A stretch of DNA of 20,064 nt, from IMG/VR virus record IMGVR_UViG_3300042309_001719, positions 1-20,064 of that record. The stretch is one strand, 5' to 3'. The translations under genes were made by a program, and so were the position numbers. The DNA is from a virus. The notes beneath the pieces are model-generated. The model worked only from the letters and a program-made list of their open reading frames with translations, was not told the DNA's origin and made no database searches. Positions 12,247 through 19,862 of the stretch are shown here, piece after piece. Position 1 is the stretch's first letter. Each line of letters opens with the position of its first letter.

Positions 12247-14865
12247 TTAAGCATGTTCAGATTGCTCCATTTCATCCACTTTTGAGAGTGCGCAGCCCTC
12301 AAAAACGCGCTTGTTTCGGAAGCGTCCGAAGGTGCGAGTCGCACAGTTAAATCGCGACTGCATTGAGGTCGAAAATCGCGTCTGAGATTGCTGCCCACCC
12401 CAGTTGCGATAGGCCTCAAAAAGCTCCGATGAGGAGGCTACGAGCTCAGGTGAAACCTCACAGCAGTCGGCAATGAAACGCCCCAGTTCGTCTGAGCTTC
12501 CCCGATACGACTTTGTCTCCTCGATGACCGACTTGGGTTCGATGAATCCGTTGGCTCGCCAGTCTTTGAAGCCATCTAGGAGCCAATTCAGGATCCCTGG
12601 ACCTTCCTCACCGACCAGCAGTTTGTGGTAGTCAGGGATGGGCTCGGTAACCTTGCGAAGGTCAACGCGGAATGGAATCAGCTTGATGCGACGCCAGATG
12701 CCTTCGTCAGTTCCATTGATCTGAGGCAGATGGTTCGTACTTAGCCAGAATTTATGTGTCCGCCGAAAGCTCCAATAATCCTCACGCATCCGCCTCGCGG
12801 TGATCTGCTCATCCCCAGTCAATTCCTTGACGCGAGCCTCGCGCAGCTTTGAACCCTCATCGGGCTCGCTGATGGCCACCAATCGCCGCTGGTAAAGCGA
12901 TGCAATGACGGTGTCGTGTTCATTCGTCGTGCCTAGAAGCAACTTGCTCGGTGCGAGCATCGCATAGTCGCCAAGCAACTCGACGATCGCATTCCACAGC
13001 GTTGACTTGCCGTTGGCACCCGAGCCGTAGCAGATCGGCAGAATGTGTTCGCCGACGTCGCCAGAGCACGAATAACCCAGCAGCGCCTGGATGTATCGCT
13101 TGGCTTCATCGTCGCTACCGAAGATCAGATCGATGAACGCTCGCCACTTAGGACATTGAGCTTTAGGATCGTACGCAACGTTTGCAATCTGCGTGATGGA
13201 GTCCGTCTGGCGATGATCGCGGAACTCCCAAGTCGATAAATCGAGAGTTCCGTTTTGCAGATTCAGAAAGTACGTGTTCTGATTCAGCAACTCATGATCA
13301 ATCGTCGTCCTCGCATCGCACCGAGCGAGAGACACCACATTCTCAATCGTGGTCTTGCGATTGGCCCAGCGACAGAAATCAGCCCACTCCTTTTGTTGCT
13401 TTTCAGTCTGAATAGCCAGCAGACGGTCCCAGTAGTTGCGGACTAGCCTCCGCGCCAAGCGAGTCGTTCGACTTTGATCGATGTCGACCTTCCATCGCTT
13501 CCCGTCCCAGGCAAGCCATTTCTTCCACGATGGCACATAACGCAGTTTGGCTTGGTTGCCGTCGATGAACTCCACAGCCATTGCGTTCTCGGTCTGGTCG
13601 CTTTTGAAATCCCAGTCGATGGCGGCCTTGGGAAAGCCAAGGTTGGCCGGAGGCTGGCCTCCTTGCTTGGAGGCGGCAGGACGCTTTTTCTTCGGCTCGT
13701 ACTGTTTCGTGACCTTGCTAAGAGCTTTGGCGATGGTCTTCTCGCCATAGCTTTCGCTACCGTGAATCTCATCCCATTTAGGACGCATCAGAGCGGAGCG
13801 ACGGAAAATACGATCGATCTGCGCTGCGTCTTTTGTGTAATAGGCGAGCGTGAACACGACTGAAGAATCGGCTTCGCTAGGCGAGTTCATCCTCTGACCC
13901 TCCCAATCGCCCTCCCATAAGGATGTAAACTTCGGCCCCGAGCCGTGTTTGCTGGTTGCAAGCTCGATGATCTCCTCATCGCTCAACGAAATCGCAACTT
14001 GCTCTTTCATTTGCGTTTCCCCAGCGACATAGCATCCTTCGCTTGTTGCATCTTGTTCGTTGGAGTGCGTTCCTGCGAGTATCTTCTTTGTCGTCGCTAA
14101 ATGGCAAAATTGATCAATGGAATACCGCCGGTAGCCATCACATTCGATCAGCTCTGCCTTGACTGGCTCGCGACCATTGCGCTGATCTTTTCGATTCAAT
14201 GTGCCCGGCAGTCGGAGTAACCGAGTAAGGTCGGTTGTATGATCACCGCTGATCGCAGCCGCAATGCCCGTGAGTATGCCTTGGGCCTGTAAAGCTTTGG
14301 TACTGGTTTTGGTCAAATGGTGGCAGCGATCCAAGAAGACACGATCTCTACCATCAAGCACATACCGTCTGGGTTTCTTACGTCCGTCGCTACCAATGGA
14401 CCATTCCGTCTCGACTGGAGGCGGATCGCCAACATCGTCGATCAGGAACGGACGATCCAGCGACCAATATAGATGTACACCATTGCCGCTATTGACTATT
14501 GCAGTTGGCACAGGGATCGCCTGTGAATTGCAACGTTCAACAGCTTGCGCAACATTGCATTCATCTAGATCTGCCCAGAGACATCGAATAATTCGAATTT
14601 GCCATGCTAGGTCGAACCGGCCTTTGTTACCAAATCGTGGACAGACTCCAAAAAACAAATTCGTACGCTCAGACTCGGAACTGGTCTCCAACCGAGTCAG
14701 CGTTTGTTCGAGCGTTGCCTCCTTAGCTGGCCGGTAACATACATTGCTATAGTCAACGCGGCTGCGCTTTCGTCCGCCTTCGCTCCACGATTCCACAGGT
14801 CGAAAGAGAATAAGGTCCGACGGCTCGAACAACGTCGTTAGTAATTTGATCGCTGAAAGACTCAA
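12247..14865 (-). CDS. Primase-helicase (AEP-like N-terminus, D5/P4-type SF3 helicase C-terminus)
   Basis: 872 aa with a TTG start, overlapping the upstream stop as TTGA, with AAAGGTGG 7 nt upstream. The N-terminal primase-polymerase part has WADLDE at 97-102, SGNGVHLYW at 126-134 and DLTRLLRLPGTLNRK near 212-226, the acidic pair, His and RLPGT pattern of archaeo-eukaryotic-type primases. Residues 350-382 (FRRSALMRPKWDEIHGSESYGEKTIAKAL) match the helical segment common in phage primases. A D5_N-like region comes next, then the helicase: Walker A GSGANGKST at 614-622, Walker B-like LVAISEPDE at 662-670, LSTNHLP at 708-714 and arginine finger WRRI at 724-727. It would unwind and prime phage DNA at the origin. 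It is complete, with no sign of frameshift. Confidence 0.95.
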   Translation of the reverse strand: MSLSAIKLLTTLFEPSDLILFRPVESWSEGGRKRSRVDYSNVCYRPAKEATLEQTLTRLETSSESERTNLFFGVCPRFGNKGRFDLAWQIRIIRCLWADLDECNVAQAVERCNSQAIPVPTAIVNSGNGVHLYWSLDRPFLIDDVGDPPPVETEWSIGSDGRKKPRRYVLDGRDRVFLDRCHHLTKTSTKALQAQGILTGIAAAISGDHTTDLTRLLRLPGTLNRKDQRNGREPVKAELIECDGYRRYSIDQFCHLATTKKILAGTHSNEQDATSEGCYVAGETQMKEQVAISLSDEEIIELATSKHGSGPKFTSLWEGDWEGQRMNSPSEADSSVVFTLAYYTKDAAQIDRIFRRSALMRPKWDEIHGSESYGEKTIAKALSKVTKQYEPKKKRPAASKQGGQPPANLGFPKAAIDWDFKSDQTENAMAVEFIDGNQAKLRYVPSWKKWLAWDGKRWKVDIDQSRTTRLARRLVRNYWDRLLAIQTEKQQKEWADFCRWANRKTTIENVVSLARCDARTTIDHELLNQNTYFLNLQNGTLDLSTWEFRDHRQTDSITQIANVAYDPKAQCPKWRAFIDLIFGSDDEAKRYIQALLGYSCSGDVGEHILPICYGSGANGKSTLWNAIVELLGDYAMLAPSKLLLGTTNEHDTVIASLYQRRLVAISEPDEGSKLREARVKELTGDEQITARRMREDYWSFRRTHKFWLSTNHLPQINGTDEGIWRRIKLIPFRVDLRKVTEPIPDYHKLLVGEEGPGILNWLLDGFKDWRANGFIEPKSVIEETKSYRGSSDELGRFIADCCEVSPELVASSSELFEAYRNWGGQQSQTRFSTSMQSRFNCATRTFGRFRNKRVFEGCALSKVDEMEQSEHA

Positions 14866-15137
14866 GCTGGGCCACCTTTCTCTGGTCCCTTGCTCGCATC
14901 CATAGCAACGCTCACCCCCATCGCTTTCAAAACTCGTGAACCATGTTCAGTCTCACACAATTTGACCACCGGCTCGGTTTCGTCTGCTAAAGACGCGAGT
15001 TGAGCCCATGTAACGCTTTTCCATTTGCGGCAGCGGTACGCGCGGAAGGAGATGCCTGAATCATCAAAACGGACAACGAGATTCAGACTTGGCAGATGTC
15101 GAATGATAGGGCAACTGAAATGGGTGAGCTGCGACAT
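14862..15137 (-). CDS. Small hypothetical protein, replication operon
   Basis: 91 aa, MSQLTHFSCPIIRHLPSLNL to SKGPEKGGPA. It has an N-terminal beta-rich part (LVVRFDDSGISFRAYRCRKWKSVTWAQLASLADE) that looks like a small beta-sheet fold with basic residues, and a flexible Gly/Lys C-terminus. Its stop overlaps the TTG start of the primase-helicase, so translation is probably coupled. GGAG lies 11 nt before the ATG. No family is recognised. A primase accessory role is possible from context alone. Confidence 0.72.
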   Translation of the reverse strand: MSQLTHFSCPIIRHLPSLNLVVRFDDSGISFRAYRCRKWKSVTWAQLASLADETEPVVKLCETEHGSRVLKAMGVSVAMDASKGPEKGGPA

Positions 15138-15139
15138 GA

Positions 15140-15529
15140 CTAGGCGATCTCCATTGCGGGCGAAAGCGTCTGTGATTCGGCATCATCGATCTGCACTTTG
15201 ATCTGTCCCTTCGGTTTGCATTCATGCTTGATCGACAGCAGCCAAACGACCTGCGAGTCGTCCCAGAACACGCCAGCATGCTGCAACGCATCGAGAACAG
15301 CCTTTTGCACGTTGTCACAATCGCGACGACGATCATCGGGCAGTGCAATGTCGATGCGGATCGCAAGTGGACCCATCAATGGTTTGATGCTTTTGGCGAT
15401 CGCGATGCGACGGACTTGGTGCCGATAGGTACGTGCGTCCTTAGATAGAACTGGACGCCCCTGGTAATAGCTGAAGTAATGATTTATGCTTGGTGGAAAC
15501 GGAAGTTCAAGTTCTATACGTGAGTCCAT
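15140..15529 (-). CDS. rusA: RusA family Holliday junction resolvase
   Basis: 129 aa with AAGGAAGAAC upstream. The catalytic pattern is complete: D70, D72 and K76 in RRRDCDNVQKAVLDAL, and D90/D91 in GVFWDDSQV, followed by K101. In E. coli RusA D70, D72 and D91 bind metal and K76 assists, and the numbering here agrees. The N-terminal LPFPPSINHYF is also typical. The dimer cuts four-way junctions made during recombination or replication, which can resolve branched DNA before packaging. The gene lies between an HNH endonuclease (16-nt overlap) and a small gene (2-nt gap), in a replication/recombination operon. Confidence 0.95.
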   Translation of the reverse strand: MDSRIELELPFPPSINHYFSYYQGRPVLSKDARTYRHQVRRIAIAKSIKPLMGPLAIRIDIALPDDRRRDCDNVQKAVLDALQHAGVFWDDSQVVWLLSIKHECKPKGQIKVQIDDAESQTLSPAMEIA

Positions 15530-16032
15530 GTTCTTCCTTTCAACAGTGCAATTACTGTGGCTCGCGTAATATCGAATCGAGATGCAATCTCTCCATATGA
15601 GTGTCCACTTGTCCTAAGTTCTCGAATCAGCGGAACATCTCTTTCTGTAATCTTTGCGCTCGAACTGCGGCTACCTCGTGCAATAGTTCCGTGAAGCCGC
15701 TTATCGCATCCGTTTGCTTCAGGCGTATCCCATCGCAAATTTTGGAGAATGTTGTTCTGTCGATTACCGTCGTTATGACAAGCTTCGTGACCAACTGGAC
15801 AATTCCCCACGAAGGCCTCTAGAACTAGGCGGTGAACTGATCGCCAATGGAGTTTTCCATTTCTAGTTAGACCGACACGCAGATACCCTCTTCGAAGCTG
15901 AGGTTTAAGCCTGTGCCAATCATCTGATTTATCTTTCCAGCGACTGAAAACAAGCTGCGACCAAACAGTGCCGTCGGTCCCGATCCGATAACCAGGGAAC
16001 CCAGATACAACGTGATACTCAACGTCGGCCAT
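15514..16032 (-). CDS. NUMOD4/HNH homing-type endonuclease, second
   Basis: 172 aa if started at the ATG at 16032 (MADVEYHVVSGFPGYRIGTDG); an upstream in-frame ATG at 16086 would add 18 residues that look unlike the family. The NUMOD4-like N-terminus (VSGFPGYRIGTDGTVWS) is followed by the HNH_3 core (VHRLVLEAFVG, then HEACHNDGNRQNNILQNLRW) and a C-terminal helix-turn-helix (SYGEIASRFDITRATVIALLKG). The first NUMOD4 block is weaker than in the other copy. Its C-terminus overlaps the RusA start by 16 nt, which suggests a settled insertion rather than a recent one. Confidence 0.9.
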   Translation of the reverse strand: MADVEYHVVSGFPGYRIGTDGTVWSQLVFSRWKDKSDDWHRLKPQLRRGYLRVGLTRNGKLHWRSVHRLVLEAFVGNCPVGHEACHNDGNRQNNILQNLRWDTPEANGCDKRLHGTIARGSRSSSAKITERDVPLIRELRTSGHSYGEIASRFDITRATVIALLKGRTWTHV

Positions 16033-16150
16033 AAGAAAGTCCGATATGTAGGAAACAAAGAAAGCCGGGACGGAGCGAATGGCCAATTAACACCGACTCG
16101 TTCGCTTGTTCCGTCCCAGCCGCACCCGTGCGAGTTCGAACCATTGCGAA

Positions 16151-16612
16151 TCAGAACGGCATACCTTCGGTTGAGGTTTCTCCGTTCGATACAGCGGCAA
16201 TTCGAATGCGTCGATTGAAGTAGACGTTGGTGTAGTCACCACGAGTCCGTTTCGTGACTTCCAAGGTCACATCGAGCAGTTCTTCAAGTCGCCCGGCCAA
16301 TTCGCTGAATCTGGAGAGTTCCAGTCCCAGCGTCTTCAGATCTCCCTTCACATAAGGGATCGATGCTTGTGTGATAACAGAGTTCTTGAAGATGTGACGA
16401 CCGGCATGTGAGCCAGACAGCACTTCCAAATCGAACTTGATCATCGGGTCGCCTTTTTGACTGCTCTCAAGTTTCACTGACTCGATGCGAGCTTGATACT
16501 TGCCGTCGGGGACCTCGTCATACTCTGGTGCTTCCGCGGTTGCGAAATCATCATCGAACGACGACAGATCAACGGATTGGTTGGTGGTTTCGTATTCTTC
16601 GTAATCGCTCAT
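16151..16612 (-). CDS. DUF669 family protein
   Basis: 153 aa. An acidic disordered N-terminus (MSDYEEYETTNQSVDLSSFD) leads into VPDGKYQARIESVKLESSQKGDPMIKFDLEV and a central HIFKNSVIT, then LGLELSRFSELAGRLEELLDVTLEVTKRT and NVYFNRRI. The pattern fits DUF669, which is regularly found next to phage RecA-fold ATPases and nucleases and is thought to act as a single-strand DNA-binding-like partner. Here the ATG overlaps the ATPase stop as ATGA, so translation is coupled. The gap downstream (16033-16150) holds no gene. Confidence 0.88.
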   Translation of the reverse strand: MSDYEEYETTNQSVDLSSFDDDFATAEAPEYDEVPDGKYQARIESVKLESSQKGDPMIKFDLEVLSGSHAGRHIFKNSVITQASIPYVKGDLKTLGLELSRFSELAGRLEELLDVTLEVTKRTRGDYTNVYFNRRIRIAAVSNGETSTEGMPF

Positions 16613-17412
16613 TGCTTAACAGCCTTTCCTGCTGGGGTGCTGCCCGGAGTGGAAGTAGACACAACAGTGCCTTTGCCGGGCGCAGGGCTCTGTGCGGTTG
16701 AATTCGAAGCGGTGCCGCTGAATGCCGAATTGAAGGCGGAGTAATCCAGTGGCAGCATCTCGGGCAAGCGACCTGTTCGATCGCCGGCCTCGTATGTTGG
16801 ATGAGGTTTGGTTCGGAGTACTCGATCGACGACGAGATTGCCGGCAGCGTCTTTACGAGATACCGAGTCGCCGTAGAGGATGATGTCGACCAGGCCTAAC
16901 ACAACGTTTCGAGCACGATCGGGTAAGCTCGGCGTGGTCTTGGTGTACTCGCCCGTTCGCGTTTCGATCGTCTTATCGACCGCGTGCGAGATGAGGATCA
17001 AGCCATACGGCAAGCTGGCCAAACGAGTCAGCACGCGATGCCATTCGTTTTTCACAAGAGCCCAGCCTTTGCCGTGGCCCATGTCCCCTTCGTACTCGAT
17101 GCCATGCTTGGCACAGACATAGTCCGAGCACATCTTGAACGCGTTGTCGACCGTATCGATCACCAGTGTCTTGAAATTGTGATCGCCCTTCGCAAGTAAT
17201 TTGCAGGCTTCCAGGAATGCTTCCCACGAGTAGGTCGGCACTTTGAATACCTCCAAGTGATTGAGACCTGGTTCGCATTCAAAGAACATAGCTTCGGGGA
17301 ACTGAGAAGCGAACGAACTCTTGCCAAGCTTGGGAACGCCATAGAGCAAGATCGATTGCTTTGCCAAGTCGGTGGTCGGTTTGGTCTTAGTGGTTGGTAG
17401 TGTCACTGTCAT
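16609..17412 (-). CDS. RecA-fold ATPase, Sak4/AAA_24-like
   Basis: 267 aa with AAAGGA upstream. Walker A is GVPKLGKSS at 25-33 and Walker B is TLVIDTVD at 82-89; GLILISHAVDK further on fits the sensor strand. The overall size and GVPKxGKS pattern match the AAA_24/Sak4 group of single-RecA-core phage recombinases. The last about 40 residues are a low-complexity Ser/Thr/Pro/Gly tail ending AGKAVKQ. It would promote annealing or strand exchange with the DUF669 partner and the adjacent nuclease. It lies 20 nt after the nuclease gene. Confidence 0.92.
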   Translation of the reverse strand: MTVTLPTTKTKPTTDLAKQSILLYGVPKLGKSSFASQFPEAMFFECEPGLNHLEVFKVPTYSWEAFLEACKLLAKGDHNFKTLVIDTVDNAFKMCSDYVCAKHGIEYEGDMGHGKGWALVKNEWHRVLTRLASLPYGLILISHAVDKTIETRTGEYTKTTPSLPDRARNVVLGLVDIILYGDSVSRKDAAGNLVVDRVLRTKPHPTYEAGDRTGRLPEMLPLDYSAFNSAFSGTASNSTAQSPAPGKGTVVSTSTPGSTPAGKAVKQ

Positions 17413-17432
17413 AAATAGGGTATCCTTTCAAA

Positions 17433-18479
17433 TCAGAACGGGGGTGCTTCAGAATCAACACGAGATAGCTCTTCGTTAGGGAGAGCGATCTCGTACAGGT
17501 TGTCAGCGACGTTTGGATTGAATCCCGATTGGCAATACGCCAAGTACTCGCACGGTCGTTGGTAAGAGAAACAGTTCGAGGTATTCAGCAGCCATTTGCC
17601 ACGGCGACGGGCATCGAGGTACTGCTGCGTGATTTCCCACACCTCGTCTTGCAACATTGCAAGTCGGTCTTCGGAGAGATAAATGAACTCGCGATGGAAT
17701 GCTTCGGGGCGTGAATACCATTCAGTTAGACGAGTTTGAAACTCTTCGTCCGTCTCAGGCATCTGACGTTTCGCAGTCGATTTGCCGCTCTTGTTCTTAG
17801 CCGCGAGTTCCGCGTGGCGAACTTCGTACTCTTCCTGCGTTTCGCCTTTGCCTTGCTTAAGCCGACTCTTGAGCAGCACGTTGTAGATGACGCCAACGAT
17901 CGGATACCCCAGTTCACGCAAGTAATAGCAGTACAAGGCGATCTGCGTATCGGTCCACAGCTTGTCTAGATAACTCGAATCAACTGTTGATGCAGTCTTA
18001 TGCTCGAGCAAATACAAACCATCGTGGCAGCGGACGATGCCATCGACCTTGCCAGCGATTCGAAATGTTTGACTCTGCCGACCAGTATCTGGATTGCGGA
18101 TCTCTCCGACGAACTCCTTTTCAACTTCGACGACTTCGAACTCTTCGGTTGCGTAGCGTTCGGCGTAACCACGGATCATCGCCGTTGCCAAATGCCACTG
18201 AACCATCTGATTCGGATCGACAACCCGATTCTCAAAGGCATCGTCGATGTAGGCGAGGACATCACGAAGCCGCGACTCAGTACTCGTCGACCGATACCAA
18301 AGCTCGATCGCGGTATGGACGACGCTACCGAACGACAACGCCTCGGCACGCTCACGCGGGCGCAAATTGTCGAGGTAACGGTTCTTGTACTTTCGCGGAC
18401 AATTACGAAACGTATTCAGCGCTGAATAGGTCAGCAGCGTCTTATCGCTTGATTCGGTTTGTGTAATGAACTGGGACAT
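17433..18479 (-). CDS. PD-(D/E)XK exonuclease, Cas4/RecB-like with Fe-S cysteines
   Basis: 348 aa. SALNTFRNCPRKYKNRYLD gives the first cysteine (C27); GSVVHTAIE gives H55; GKVDGI gives D146; and LEHKT gives E159 and K161, the H...D...EXK nuclease core. C303, C310 and C316 in NCFSYQRPCEYLAYC complete a four-cysteine set like the [4Fe-4S] cluster of Cas4 and AddB nucleases. It would resect ends to supply 3' single strands for the neighbouring RecA-fold ATPase. No CRISPR array or other cas gene is present, so this is a phage recombination nuclease rather than an adaptation protein. The ATG has no clear Shine-Dalgarno but is preceded by a GCACCC-rich repeat (18480-18510). Confidence 0.93.
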   Translation of the reverse strand: MSQFITQTESSDKTLLTYSALNTFRNCPRKYKNRYLDNLRPRERAEALSFGSVVHTAIELWYRSTSTESRLRDVLAYIDDAFENRVVDPNQMVQWHLATAMIRGYAERYATEEFEVVEVEKEFVGEIRNPDTGRQSQTFRIAGKVDGIVRCHDGLYLLEHKTASTVDSSYLDKLWTDTQIALYCYYLRELGYPIVGVIYNVLLKSRLKQGKGETQEEYEVRHAELAAKNKSGKSTAKRQMPETDEEFQTRLTEWYSRPEAFHREFIYLSEDRLAMLQDEVWEITQQYLDARRRGKWLLNTSNCFSYQRPCEYLAYCQSGFNPNVADNLYEIALPNEELSRVDSEAPPF

Positions 18480-18528
18480 GGGTGCTTGGGGTTACTGTCT
18501 TGGGGTGCTTTGCTGCGTAAATCGATGC

Positions 18529-18771
18529 CTAGAAGAATTTCATCTCGTATGTGTCTTGCTCCTCGATCGGAATGCCGTTGAGGCGTTTTGCACCTCGTTC
18601 GCGAGCGATTTGTGCTTCACTTAATTTCAGTGATGCATTAACTTGCGAGCACTTCTTGCAAATGCGATTGGCGGCACTCTTGGAACGAAAGGTTTCGTTG
18701 CATTTCAGGCACTTCCGATCACCGGGTTCATGGGGTAATAGTCGCGTTGACATCGCAATCGGATCTTTCAT
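18529..18771 (-). CDS. Small zinc-ribbon-like protein
   Basis: 80 aa. C21-x2-C24 (KCLKCN) and C38-x2-C41 (ICKKC) are separated by 13 residues, the pattern of a small treble-clef or zinc ribbon that could bind zinc and DNA or RNA. The flanks are basic, and the C-terminus is helical (SEAQIARERGAKRLNGIPIE). An ATG seven codons in (MSTRLLPHE) is an alternative start; neither has a strong Shine-Dalgarno. It lies between the nuclease and a small helical gene in the early operon. Confidence 0.72.
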   Translation of the reverse strand: MKDPIAMSTRLLPHEPGDRKCLKCNETFRSKSAANRICKKCSQVNASLKLSEAQIARERGAKRLNGIPIEEQDTYEMKFF

Positions 18772-18807
18772 CGAGTAGGTCAGAGGAGAGTGATGACAGG
18801 TTGCGAA

Positions 18808-19047
18808 TCAAACCGTGTCGACGGATTCGACCTCGAAGTTGCCTTCGTGATCGCTGGTCACCAGAAAGTGCTGGTGCGAGATGTTGGCAACAAAGCGGCT
18901 TTCACGAGGAAGTGCCTGACGAATGGCCTGGCAGCATTCGTTGAACTCTTTGGAAGCGGCTTCGAAGCGTTCGACCGCTCGCAGGTATCGCTGCAAAGCG
19001 AGCGAGATAGTGACTCGCTGATCAATATTCATGTTGGGTGCGCTCAT
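18808..19047 (-). CDS. Small helical protein below copy B of the 40-bp element
   Basis: 79 aa with AAGGAA 9 nt upstream. MSAPNMNIDQRVTISLALQR leads into long amphipathic helices (YLRAVERFEAASKEFNECCQAIRQALP) and a short C-terminal beta part (FLVTSDHEGNFEVESVDTV). No family is recognised. It is the first gene after copy B of the bipartite element (19100-19139), and it follows the sigma factor gene in the same direction. Confidence 0.7.
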   Translation of the reverse strand: MSAPNMNIDQRVTISLALQRYLRAVERFEAASKEFNECCQAIRQALPRESRFVANISHQHFLVTSDHEGNFEVESVDTV

Positions 19048-19099
19048 TGACTGGAATTCCTTTTGGTTGATGTCTCGTGTTGATTGAAAAGTTACTTTC

Positions 19100-19139
19100 T
19101 CTATCTGTTGAAATACCCGGTACCCGGGTGAATTGACGG
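19100..19139 (-). promoter_or_regulatory. Bipartite 40-bp element, copy B
   Basis: TCTATCTGT-(3)-AATACCCGGT-(10)-ATTGACGG on the plus strand, the same blocks and spacing as copy A at 895-934. It directly abuts the stop codon of the sigma factor gene and ends 53 nt before the start of the 79-aa gene. In this copy the variable ten bases include ACCCGGGT, making the centre palindromic. A promoter or operator separating the sigma gene from the downstream early genes is the likely role. Confidence 0.6.
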
Positions 19140-19736
19140 CTACGATTCCAGATATCTGTCGAATCCTGCTTCCTCGAAGAGCTTGCGGATCTGCAACATC
19201 CAGTCATTGAGCGTGGTGCGTGGGATGCCGAGGTCGCGAGAAATCTCGGTGATCGAGTGGGTTTGACGGCGACGGAGAATGTCTTGGAATTTCTCCGGTA
19301 ACTTCGACATGAACGTGGCTAGGTCCATTCGAAGGTCGTTGAGTTCTTCCTCACCAAGGCGACGTGCACGACCTAGCCGTCGATCTTGATCCTTGTCGTG
19401 TAGCGTCTGAGACATTTCGACTTGACCACCGTCATCACCACGGACGTTCTTGCTCAGACTGACGCGACCGGCAGTCGTGCGTTTAACAACGGAGCGATCG
19501 CGAACGACGTTGGCCAAATGGCGTTGCACCACGGTGCAGACGTACGGGTAGAGATGGCCAACGGATGGATCGTAAAGGCGAAGGCTCTTGGTCGCCCGAA
19601 CGTAGACCTCTTGGACCAGATCGTTTCGATCTTGCTGTGTAAAGTCGGACTTGGCGATTAGCTTTCCAACCTGCCGATGGATGACACTGCGAACGAAGTT
19701 GTCGTCACCAAGGTTGATGGATTGGTTGTCTGACAT
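19140..19736 (-). CDS. ECF-like RNA polymerase sigma factor
   Basis: 198 aa from the ATG at 19736, chosen because a perfect AGGAGG lies 7 nt upstream; an ATG 11 codons further up is less likely. The sigma-2 region is at about 14-78: DRNDLVQEVYVRATKSL resembles region 2.2, and YPYVCTVVQRHLANVVRDR resembles region 2.3-2.4. A linker rich in charged residues follows. Sigma-4 is at about 135-190: LPEKFQDILRRR, then SITEISRDLGIPRTTLNDWM as the helix-turn-helix. It would redirect host RNA polymerase to phage promoters. The cassette repeats or the two-copy 40-bp element are candidate targets, but that is inference. Planctomycetes carry many such sigma factors, so host origin cannot be excluded. Confidence 0.9.
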   Translation of the reverse strand: MSDNQSINLGDDNFVRSVIHRQVGKLIAKSDFTQQDRNDLVQEVYVRATKSLRLYDPSVGHLYPYVCTVVQRHLANVVRDRSVVKRTTAGRVSLSKNVRGDDGGQVEMSQTLHDKDQDRRLGRARRLGEEELNDLRMDLATFMSKLPEKFQDILRRRQTHSITEISRDLGIPRTTLNDWMLQIRKLFEEAGFDRYLES

Positions 19737-19739
19737 GAA

Positions 19740-19817
19740 CGGACCTCCTGATTGAGGCCCCACAGGCAACAGGTCCGAAAGTTAAAGCCTGTGAGGCCCG
19801 CTCGCTTGTTCGCGAGC
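19740..19817 (-). promoter_or_regulatory. Structured leader over the sigma factor Shine-Dalgarno
   Basis: Reading 5' to 3' on the minus strand: a 6-bp hairpin GCTCGC-GAACAA-GCGAGC (19800-19817); a 12-bp stem, GGCCTCACAGGC with GCCTGTGGGGCC (one wobble pair), formed by 19787-19798 and 19756-19767; and, inside its 19-nt loop, CGGACCT (19771-19777), which is perfectly complementary to AGGTCCG (19740-19746) overlapping the AGGAGG. The loop-to-SD pairing would form an H-type pseudoknot that blocks ribosome binding. Pairings are seen in the sequence; the switch is inference. Confidence 0.55.
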
Positions 19818-19862
19818 TGTTTCCTGATGTGAATCAGACCTGTCGTCCGCTACTGGCGAAAA

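Noticed and set aside
17433-18479. CRISPR adaptation protein Cas4
   Set aside because: No repeats, cas1 or cas2 are present; the neighbouring Sak4-like ATPase and DUF669 gene point to a phage recombination module.
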